Assembly (NCBI GenBank): GCA_001298545.1
Contig: LJCX01000029.1
Coordinates: 901,523-965,522 of the forward strand
Direction of reading: 5' to 3'
Length of the DNA: 64,000 nt
Origin: Actinobacteria bacterium OV320
GTDB taxonomy: Bacteria > Actinomycetota > Actinomycetes > Streptomycetales > Streptomycetaceae
Shown: piece by piece, positions 44,257 to 50,917 of the stretch
How positions within the stretch are numbered: the stretch's first letter is position 1
Layout: the number at the start of each line of letters is the position of its first letter
Translations under genes and position numbers: made by a program
Notes under the pieces: generated by a model
What the model saw: the letters and a program-made list of their open reading frames with translations, nothing else
The model's database searches: none
What the model was told of the DNA's origin: nothing

Positions 44257-45225
44257 TCACTCCCAGTCCCAGCCGATGCCGACCATGCCCGACCGCACCC
44301 GAGGCTCGACGAGGTGCACCGAACGGTGCCGGCCGCTGAGCGGCAACTCCTGGCGGCCGCCGCGCGGGGCCGCCGCCGAGTTCTGGGTGAACCGGTGGCA
44401 GCGCACGGGCACGGCGTTCTCGGCGAAGCGGATCTGGAGGGCGTACTGGCCGCCCGCCGCGCCGAAGCCGCGGACGTACTCACGGGAGACGTCGGCGGTG
44501 CCGTCCTCGACGGCGTAGCGGAAGAGGAAGGTGTCGCCGGTCCTCAGCCGGGTGTCGAAGTGGAGTTCCGCCACGAGCACGCCGGTGTCGTGGTGGCTGC
44601 GGACCCGGCCGGCCCGGCAGTTCTCCAGGGCGTGCACCGTCATCCGTTCCGGTGAGCAGCCGGGGTCGCCGTGATGGACGGCCACGAAGCGGTCGACGCC
44701 GTCGCGGTGCGCGCGCACGATGTGCTGCGACTCGCGTCCCAGCAGTTCACGGCGCGACCCGATGCGGACCCGTTCATGGTGGCCGAGGATGTGCAGCCCC
44801 CCGTCGACGGGGCACTCCAGTTCGCCGAGCAGCTGTTCGAGAATGCCGGAGGCCTCCAGCAGCGAGCGGTAGGAGCGGCCCGCGGACTGCCCGGCCGTCG
44901 CGCCGGCGTCCCCGCCGTCGGGCTCCGCGAGCAGCCGGATCAGCGACTCGTCCGGCAGGTGCAGGATCTCCTCCAGCGCACGCACGGCGCGCAGCGACTC
45001 GGGGCGCTGCGGCCGCCGGGCGCCCTGCTGCCAGTAGCTCAGACTGGTCACGCCCACCTTCACCCCGTACCGCGACAGATGGTGCTGGACGCGTTGCAGG
45101 GGCAGGCCACGGGCGGCGATCGCGGCACGCAGCGCCACATGGAAAGGACCGCCTCGCAGGGCCGTGTCCAGTTCCGCGGAGGCGGAGTCGACGGCGGCGT
45201 CCGCGTGCTGTGTGGCGTGCGGCAT
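44257..45225 (-). CDS. Helix-turn-helix (XRE-like) transcriptional regulator
   Basis: A 322-residue protein. Residues about 30-75 read like a non-canonical lambda-repressor HTH (ALRAAIAARGLPLQRVQHHL then GVTSLSYWQQGARRPQRPES), followed by a helical ALEEILHLPDESLIRLL segment. The C-terminal 200 residues are beta-rich (HHERVRIGSRRELLGRESQH, then DTFLFRYAVEDGT) without a recognised name and probably sense a ligand or partner. GAGAGG is 7 bp before the ATG. Its position upstream of the sugar kinase suggests, but does not prove, that it regulates it. Confidence 0.75.
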   Translation of the reverse strand: MPHATQHADAAVDSASAELDTALRGGPFHVALRAAIAARGLPLQRVQHHLSRYGVKVGVTSLSYWQQGARRPQRPESLRAVRALEEILHLPDESLIRLLAEPDGGDAGATAGQSAGRSYRSLLEASGILEQLLGELECPVDGGLHILGHHERVRIGSRRELLGRESQHIVRAHRDGVDRFVAVHHGDPGCSPERMTVHALENCRAGRVRSHHDTGVLVAELHFDTRLRTGDTFLFRYAVEDGTADVSREYVRGFGAAGGQYALQIRFAENAVPVRCHRFTQNSAAAPRGGRQELPLSGRHRSVHLVEPRVRSGMVGIGWDWE

Positions 45226-45502
45226 GCAGGGGCCTCTCTGTGAATGCTCACGACGGCTGGTCGGACCGTTCGTGCGGGTGGTCGGGGCCTTTTCCGGCGT
45301 CGCCGGAACTCCTTCACATCCGTAGGGCGGCCTTCAGGGCCCGAGTCCCCCCGCATTGAAGCGTGTTGACCAAGTCCCGACAACACCTGATGCCCGAGTG
45401 GCACATGCGTGTGGCCGAGTCGATGCCTCCGGGTCCCGCCCTCGGCACCCCGCTTGTCCACAGGCCCGTCGGACACCCGGCCGTCGTCCACAGCCCGCCG
45501 GA
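45226..45502. other. Long intergenic region between the XRE regulator and uvrC
   Basis: About 277 bp without a gene. It holds a hairpin TTCCGGC-GTC-GCCGGAA (45292-45308), an inverted repeat GTGTTG-N12-CAACAC (45363-45386) next to AT-richer sequence, and DnaA-box-like TTGTCCACA (45454-45462, perfect Streptomyces consensus) and TCGTCCACA (near 45484). It provides the regulator promoter leftward and merges with the uvrC promoter on the right. Confidence 0.55.
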
Positions 45503-45525
45503 GTGTCACCCCGCGCCAGTAGGGT
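45503..45525 (+). promoter_or_regulatory. uvrC promoter, degenerate RecA-NDp type
   Basis: GTGTCACCCCG (45503-45513), N6, TAGGGT (45520-45525), with a perfect -10 and spacing but only TGTCA conserved upstream. The ATG starts 7 nt after the -10, as for uvrB and ogt. Confidence 0.5.
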
Positions 45526-45532
45526 GTGAGAC

Positions 45533-47644
45533 ATGGCCGACCCCTCCAGTTACCGCCCCAAGCCGGGACAGATCCCGGACTCCCCGGGGGTGTACCGATT
45601 CCGCGACGAGCACCGCCGGGTGATCTACGTCGGAAAGGCGAAGAGCCTGCGTCAGCGCCTGGCGAACTACTTCCAGGACCTGTCCGGCCTTCACCCGCGC
45701 ACCCGCACGATGGTCACCACGGCCGCGTCGGTGGAGTGGACGGTGGTGTCCACGGAGGTCGAGGCGCTCCAGCTGGAGTACTCCTGGATCAAGGAGTACG
45801 ACCCCCGGTTCAACGTCAAGTACCGCGACGACAAGAGCTATCCCTACCTCGCGGTGACGATGAACGAGGAGTTCCCGCGCGTCCAGGTGATGCGCGGCCA
45901 CAAGAAGAAGGGCGTCAGGTATTTCGGGCCGTACGCGCACGCGTGGGCGATCCGGGACACCGTCGACCTGCTCCTGCGGGTCTTCCCCGTGCGCACCTGC
46001 TCCGCAGGCGTCTTCAAGAACGCCGCCCGCACCGGCCGGCCCTGTCTGCTCGGCTACATCGGCAAGTGCTCCGCGCCGTGCGTCGGCCGGGTCTCCGCCG
46101 AGGAGCACGGCGAACTCTGCGAGGAGTTCTGCGACTTCATGGCCGGCCGCACCGGAACCTACCTCCGCCGGCTGGAGAAGCAGATGATGGAGGCGGCCGA
46201 GGAGATGGAGTACGAGCGGGCCGCCCGCCTGCGCGACGACATCGAGGCCCTGAAGAAGGCCATGGAGAAGAACGCGGTCGTGCTCGCGGACGCGACCGAC
46301 GCCGACCTGATCGCGGTCGCCGAGGACGAGCTGGAGGCGGCCGTCCAGATCTTCCACGTACGCGGCGGACGCGTCCGTGGCCAGCGCGGCTGGGTGACCG
46401 ACAAGGTCGAGGACGTGACGACCGGCGCCCTCGTCGAGCACGCCCTGCAGCAGCTGTACGGCGAGGAGCGGGGCGACTCCGTGCCCAAGGAGGTCCTGGT
46501 CCCGGCCCTGCCCGAGCCGGTCGAACCGGTCCAGGAGTGGCTCACCGAGCGCCGCGGGTCCAACGTCTCGCTGCGCATCCCGCAGCGGGGCGACAAGAAG
46601 GCCCTGATGGAGACCGTCGAGCGCAACGCGCAGCAGGCGCTCGTCCTGCACAAGACCAGGCGCGCCTCCGACCTGACCACACGCTCGCGCGCCCTGGAGG
46701 AGATCGCCGAGGCCCTCGACCTGGACAGCGCGCCGCTCCGGATCGAGTGCTACGACATCTCGCACCTCCAGGGTGACGACGTGGTGGCCTCCATGGTCGT
46801 CTTCGAGGACGGTCTGCAGCGCAAGAGCGAGTACCGCCGCTTCCAGATCAAGGGCTTCGAGGGCCAGGACGACGTCCGCTCCATGCACGAGGTGATCACC
46901 CGCCGCTTCCGGCGCTACATCGCCGAGAAGGAGCGGACGGGGGAGTGGACCGACGGCGAGAACGCGCTCGCCGGCGCCACCGGGACGCCCCTCGCCGACG
47001 TGCCCCTGACCGACGCCACCGAAGCGCCCCTCACCAGCAGCCTCAAGGACGATGACGGCCGCCCCAAGCGCTTCGCCTACCCGCCTCAGCTCGTCGTCGT
47101 CGACGGCGGACAGCCGCAGGTCGCGGCGGCCAAGCGGGCGCTGGACGAGCTCGGCATCGACGACATCGCCGTCTGCGGCCTGGCCAAGCGCCTGGAAGAG
47201 GTCTGGGTGCCGGACGACGACGACCCGGTCGTCCTGCCCCGCAGCAGCGAGGGTCTCTATCTGCTCCAGCGCGTGCGCGACGAGGCCCACCGCTTCGCCA
47301 TCACCTACCAGCGCACCAAGCGGGCCAAGCGCTTCCGCGCCGGTCCCCTGGACGAGGTGCCCGGCCTCGGCGAGACGCGCAAACAGGCACTGATCAAGCA
47401 CTTCGGCTCGGTGAAGAGGCTCCGGGCCGCGACGATCGAACAGATCTGCGAGGTTCCGGGCATAGGCCGCAAGACGGCCGAGACCATCGCCGTGGCCCTC
47501 GCCAGGGCGGCATCGCCCGCCCCCGCCGTGAACACGGCGACCGGAGAGATCATTGATGATGAGGAGCCCGGTACGACGGCGGGTTCCCCCGGAGACCCCG
47601 TGACGACGGGCGCCCCGGAAGAACGACGGGGGCAGGAGACATGA
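45533..47644 (+). CDS. uvrC: Excinuclease ABC subunit C
   Basis: A 703-residue endonuclease cutting both sides of a lesion. The N-terminal GIY-YIG domain (PGVYRFRDEHRRVIYVGKAKSLRQRL), the Cys-rich linker (CSAGVFKNAARTGRPCLLGYIGKCSAPC), the UVR motif (EEMEYERAARLRDDIEALKKAM), the RNase H-like domain (IECYDISHLQGDD, VVVDGGQPQVAAAKRALDEL) and the C-terminal HhH pair (IEQICEVPGIGRKTAETIA) are all present. Two Ala/Thr/Pro-rich segments look disordered: about residues 477-510 and the last 45. The ATG follows the -10 by 7 nt. The TGA overlaps the rapZ ATG (ATGA), and the operon continues through yvcK and whiA. Confidence 0.98.
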   Translation: MADPSSYRPKPGQIPDSPGVYRFRDEHRRVIYVGKAKSLRQRLANYFQDLSGLHPRTRTMVTTAASVEWTVVSTEVEALQLEYSWIKEYDPRFNVKYRDDKSYPYLAVTMNEEFPRVQVMRGHKKKGVRYFGPYAHAWAIRDTVDLLLRVFPVRTCSAGVFKNAARTGRPCLLGYIGKCSAPCVGRVSAEEHGELCEEFCDFMAGRTGTYLRRLEKQMMEAAEEMEYERAARLRDDIEALKKAMEKNAVVLADATDADLIAVAEDELEAAVQIFHVRGGRVRGQRGWVTDKVEDVTTGALVEHALQQLYGEERGDSVPKEVLVPALPEPVEPVQEWLTERRGSNVSLRIPQRGDKKALMETVERNAQQALVLHKTRRASDLTTRSRALEEIAEALDLDSAPLRIECYDISHLQGDDVVASMVVFEDGLQRKSEYRRFQIKGFEGQDDVRSMHEVITRRFRRYIAEKERTGEWTDGENALAGATGTPLADVPLTDATEAPLTSSLKDDDGRPKRFAYPPQLVVVDGGQPQVAAAKRALDELGIDDIAVCGLAKRLEEVWVPDDDDPVVLPRSSEGLYLLQRVRDEAHRFAITYQRTKRAKRFRAGPLDEVPGLGETRKQALIKHFGSVKRLRAATIEQICEVPGIGRKTAETIAVALARAASPAPAVNTATGEIIDDEEPGTTAGSPGDPVTTGAPEERRGQET

Positions 47645-48714
47645 CCGAGCACGAGCACGACGCACACCCCACAGCGGAACAGGAACAGGCGCCCACTACT
47701 GTGCCCACAGCCGCGTCCCAGCAGGGACCCAGGGAACCAGGCGAGGATTCCACCCCGCAGCCCGCGGTCCCCGACAGCCCTCAGCAAGAAGTACGCCAGG
47801 AAGACGGAGCACAGGTGAGTACGGACGTCACGCCGCCCGGGATCCCCGACGCGGCCATCCCCGAGCTGGTGATCATCTCCGGCATGTCCGGGGCCGGTCG
47901 CTCGACGGCAGCCAAGTGTCTGGAGGACCTCGGCTGGTTCGTCGTCGACAACCTCCCGCCCGCCCTGATCCCCACCATGGTGGAGCTGGGTGCCCGCTCC
48001 CAGGGCAACGTGGCGCGGATCGCGGTCGTCGTCGACGTCCGCGGCCGGCGCTTCTTCGACAACCTCCGCGAGTCCCTCGCCGACCTCGAGTCGAAGAGCG
48101 TCACCCGGCGGATCGTCTTCCTGGAGTCCTCCGACGACGCCCTGGTGCGCCGCTTCGAGTCCGTGCGCCGCCCGCACCCCCTCCAGGGCGACGGCCGCAT
48201 CGTCGACGGCATCGACGCCGAGCGCGAGCTGCTGCGCGAGCTGCGTGGCGACGCCGACCTGGTGATCGACACCTCCAGCCTCAACGTGCACGAACTGCGC
48301 GCCAAGATGGACGCCCAGTTCGCCGGCGACGAGGAGCCCGAGCTGCGGGCCACCGTGATGTCCTTCGGCTTCAAGTACGGCCTGCCGGTCGACGCCGACC
48401 TGGTCGTGGACATGCGCTTCCTGCCCAACCCGCACTGGGTCCCGGAGCTGCGCCCCTACACCGGCCTCAACGAGGAGGTCTCGGCGTACGTCCTCAACCA
48501 GCCCGGCGCCAAGGAGTTCCTCGACCGGTACGCGGAGCTCCTCCAGCTGGTCGCCGCGGGCTACCGCCGGGAGGGCAAGCGCTATGTGACCATCGCGGTC
48601 GGCTGTACCGGCGGCAAGCACCGCTCGGTGGCCATGTCGGAGAAGCTCGCCGCGCGTCTCGCGGCCGAGGGCGTGGAGACGGTGGTCGTGCACCGGGACA
48701 TGGGACGGGAATGA
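47641..48714 (+). CDS. rapZ: RapZ-family RNase adapter/nucleotide-binding protein
   Basis: A 357-residue protein with an N-terminal Walker A-like VIISGMSGAGRSTAAKCLED (about residue 77 on), LRDQFVVDN-type FVVDNLPPALIPTM, and the C-terminal domain with GFKYGLPVDADLVVDMRFLPNPHW and TIAVGCTGGKHRSV. RapZ binds nucleotides and, in E. coli, GlmZ sRNA to tune amino-sugar synthesis; in Gram-positives its role differs. The ATG overlapping uvrC's stop adds a 58-residue acidic/Gln-rich disordered leader. GTG 47815, with GGAG 5 bp upstream, would give the usual 299-residue form. Confidence 0.92.
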   Translation: MTEHEHDAHPTAEQEQAPTTVPTAASQQGPREPGEDSTPQPAVPDSPQQEVRQEDGAQVSTDVTPPGIPDAAIPELVIISGMSGAGRSTAAKCLEDLGWFVVDNLPPALIPTMVELGARSQGNVARIAVVVDVRGRRFFDNLRESLADLESKSVTRRIVFLESSDDALVRRFESVRRPHPLQGDGRIVDGIDAERELLRELRGDADLVIDTSSLNVHELRAKMDAQFAGDEEPELRATVMSFGFKYGLPVDADLVVDMRFLPNPHWVPELRPYTGLNEEVSAYVLNQPGAKEFLDRYAELLQLVAAGYRREGKRYVTIAVGCTGGKHRSVAMSEKLAARLAAEGVETVVVHRDMGRE

Positions 48715-49778
48715 CAGGACGTTCTCCACGGCTCGGCCGACTGCGCAGGAATGCCTCCGACGGGCGTGTGGTCCGGCCGGTCGAGGCACGCGGCGGCAAA
48801 CCGCGCCGCCGCGGCACCCAGCCCAAGGTCGTCGCCCTCGGCGGCGGCATGGGACTGTCCGCCTCGCTCACCGCGCTGCGCCGGATCACCGGCGACCTCA
48901 CCGGTGTCGTCACGGTGGCCGACGACGGTGGTTCCAGCGGACGGCTGCGCGAGGAGCTGGGCGTACTGCCGCCCGGTGACCTGCGCAAGGCGCTGGCCGC
49001 GCTGTGCGGTGACGACGACTGGGGCCAGACCTGGGCCCGGGTCATCCAGCACCGCTTCCAGTCGCAGGGCGAGATCAACGGCCACGCGGTGGGCAATCTG
49101 CTGATCGTCGCCCTGTGGGAGCAGCTCGGCGACCACGTCCAGGCGCTGGACCTGGTCGGCAAGCTGCTGGGCGCGCAGGGGCGCGTGCTGCCCATGTCCG
49201 CCGTACCGCTGGAGCTCCAGGCGCTGGTCAAGGGCCACGATCCGGAGCGGCCGGACGACGTCGACACGGTCCGGGGACAGGCCACCGTGGCGCTGACGCC
49301 CGGCGAGGTGCAGTCCGTGCACCTGGTGCCGCACGACCCGCCGGCCGTCCCGGAGGCGGTCGAAGCCGTCCTGGACGCCGACTGGGTGGTGCTGGGCCCC
49401 GGCTCCTGGTTCTCCTCGGTCATGCCGCACCTGCTGGTGCCCGATCTGCTGGACGCCCTCATGGAGACGAAGGCGCGCCGGGTGCTCTCCCTGAACCTCG
49501 CCCCGCAGCCCGGAGAAACCGACGGCTTCTCCCCGCAGCGTCATTTGGAGGTTTTGGGACGACACGCCCCTAAACTCGCCCTGGACGTGGTGCTGGCCGA
49601 CGTGGCCGCCGTGCTCGACCGCGACTCGCTGACCGACGCCGCCAAAAGGTTCGGGGCCGCGGTCGAGCTGGCGCCGGTGGCTCGGCCCGACGGAACCCCG
49701 AGGCATGACCCGGAGCTGTTGGCTGCCGCGTACGACCGTATTTTTCGGATGCATGGAAGGATCGGCCCATGGCGATGA
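48711..49778 (+). CDS. yvcK: YvcK/CofD-like protein
   Basis: A 355-residue Rossmann-like protein of the YvcK (gluconeogenesis factor) family, related to the LPPG:FO transferase CofD. ALGGGMGLSASLTALRR and VVTVADDGGSSGRLREELGVLPPGDLRKALAAL are the family core, with INGHAVGNLLIVALWE and DWVVLGPGSWFSSVMPHLL later. In Firmicutes it binds UDP-sugars and supports cell shape on gluconeogenic carbon sources. A basic ~40-residue N-terminal leader is present. The ATG overlaps rapZ's TGA (ATGA). A possible whiA promoter site lies inside at 49550-49575. Confidence 0.95.
   Translation: MTGRSPRLGRLRRNASDGRVVRPVEARGGKPRRRGTQPKVVALGGGMGLSASLTALRRITGDLTGVVTVADDGGSSGRLREELGVLPPGDLRKALAALCGDDDWGQTWARVIQHRFQSQGEINGHAVGNLLIVALWEQLGDHVQALDLVGKLLGAQGRVLPMSAVPLELQALVKGHDPERPDDVDTVRGQATVALTPGEVQSVHLVPHDPPAVPEAVEAVLDADWVVLGPGSWFSSVMPHLLVPDLLDALMETKARRVLSLNLAPQPGETDGFSPQRHLEVLGRHAPKLALDVVLADVAAVLDRDSLTDAAKRFGAAVELAPVARPDGTPRHDPELLAAAYDRIFRMHGRIGPWR
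49550..49575 (+). promoter_or_regulatory. Candidate WhiA site / internal whiA promoter
   Basis: GACAC at 49561-49565, in GTTTTGGGACGACACGCCCC, is the recognition core described for WhiA and lies about 200 bp before the whiA start, inside yvcK. WhiA autoregulates a sporulation promoter within the preceding gene. GACAC is short, so position is the main support. Confidence 0.45.
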
Positions 49779-50758
49779 CGGCAGCGGTGAAGGACGAGAT
49801 CTCCCGGCTCCCCGTCACCCGGACCTGCTGTAGAAAGGCGGAGGTCTCCGCCGTTCTGCGGTTCGCCGGCGGCCTCCACCTGGTGAGCGGGCGGATCGTG
49901 ATCGAGGCGGAGCTGGACACCGCGATGGCGGCACGCCGGCTCAAGCGGGACATCCTGGAGATCTTCGGCCACAGCTCGGAGCTGATCGTGATGGCCCCGG
50001 GCGGTCTGCGCCGCGGCTCGCGCTATGTGGTGCGGGTGGTCGCGGGCGGTGACCAGCTGGCCCGGCAGACGGGGCTCGTCGACGGCCGTGGCCGTCCGAT
50101 CCGGGGGCTGCCCCCGCAGGTGGTCTCCGGCGCGACCTGTGACGCGGAGGCGGCCTGGCGCGGGGCCTTCCTGGCGCACGGCTCGCTCACCGAGCCCGGC
50201 CGCTCGTCCTCCCTGGAGGTGACCTGCCCGGGCCCGGAGGCCGCGCTCGCGCTGGTCGGCGCGGCCCGCCGGCTGTCCATCGCGGCGAAGGCCCGTGAGG
50301 TGCGCGGGGTCGACCGCGTCGTGGTCCGGGACGGCGACGCGATCGGCGCGCTGCTCACCCGGCTGGGCGCGCACGAGTCGGTGCTGGCCTGGGAGGAGCG
50401 CCGGATGCGCCGCGAGGTGCGGGCCACGGCGAACCGTCTGGCGAACTTCGACGACGCCAACCTGCGCCGCTCGGCGCGTGCGGCGGTGGCCGCCGGGGCC
50501 CGGGTCCAGCGCGCCCTGGAGATCCTCGGTGACGAGGTGCCCGAGCACCTCGCGGCGGCCGGCCGGCTCCGGATGGACCACAAGCAGGCCTCCCTGGAGG
50601 AGCTGGGCGCGCTCGCCGACCCGCCGCTGACGAAGGACGCGGTCGCCGGACGGATCCGCAGGCTGCTGGCGATGGCCGACAAGCGGGCCTCCGACCTCGG
50701 CATCGCGGGTACGGACGCCAACCTCAGCGACGAGCTGGCCGACAACCTGGTCGGCTGA
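49769..50758 (+). CDS. whiA: Sporulation regulator WhiA
   Basis: A 329-residue developmental regulator of sporulating aerial hyphae. The N-terminal two-thirds is a LAGLIDADG homing-endonuclease-like scaffold (AEVSAVLRFAGGLHL and EAAWRGAFLAHGSLTEPGR, without catalytic acids). The C-terminal HTH (RRSARAAVAAGARVQRALEIL, LEELGALADPPLTKDAVAGRIRRLL) binds GACAC-type sites together with WhiB. ATG 49769 has GGAAGGA 7 bp upstream; ATG 49775 would give the ATGA overlap with yvcK. The operon ends at the strong terminator at 50784-50827. Confidence 0.97.
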   Translation: MAMTAAVKDEISRLPVTRTCCRKAEVSAVLRFAGGLHLVSGRIVIEAELDTAMAARRLKRDILEIFGHSSELIVMAPGGLRRGSRYVVRVVAGGDQLARQTGLVDGRGRPIRGLPPQVVSGATCDAEAAWRGAFLAHGSLTEPGRSSSLEVTCPGPEAALALVGAARRLSIAAKAREVRGVDRVVVRDGDAIGALLTRLGAHESVLAWEERRMRREVRATANRLANFDDANLRRSARAAVAAGARVQRALEILGDEVPEHLAAAGRLRMDHKQASLEELGALADPPLTKDAVAGRIRRLLAMADKRASDLGIAGTDANLSDELADNLVG

Positions 50759-50783
50759 CCCCGGCTCTCCTGACGGCTCTTCA

Positions 50784-50827
50784 AAACGCCGGTGGTATCG
50801 CCCCTTCGGGTGACACCACCGGCGTTT
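50784..50827. terminator. Terminator of the uvrC-rapZ-yvcK-whiA operon
   Basis: AAACGCCGGTGGT (50784-50796) and ACCACCGGCGTTT (50815-50827) form a perfect 13-bp stem, continued inward by TATCGCCC/GGGTGACA with wobble pairs around a TTCG loop, 25 bp after the whiA stop. Confidence 0.9.
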
Positions 50828-50917
50828 GCGTGGCTTCGAGGCGCTCTTGACTGGATCATCAACTGTCATGAGCCTGGCAGAGTTCGCTGCTGGGGCGAAC
50901 TCAGGCTAGGGGGGTTC

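Noticed and set aside
50792..50917. N-terminal extension of the M14 carboxypeptidase
   Set aside because: It begins inside the whiA operon terminator. ATG 50918 has a ribosome-binding site and starts a clear signal peptide.
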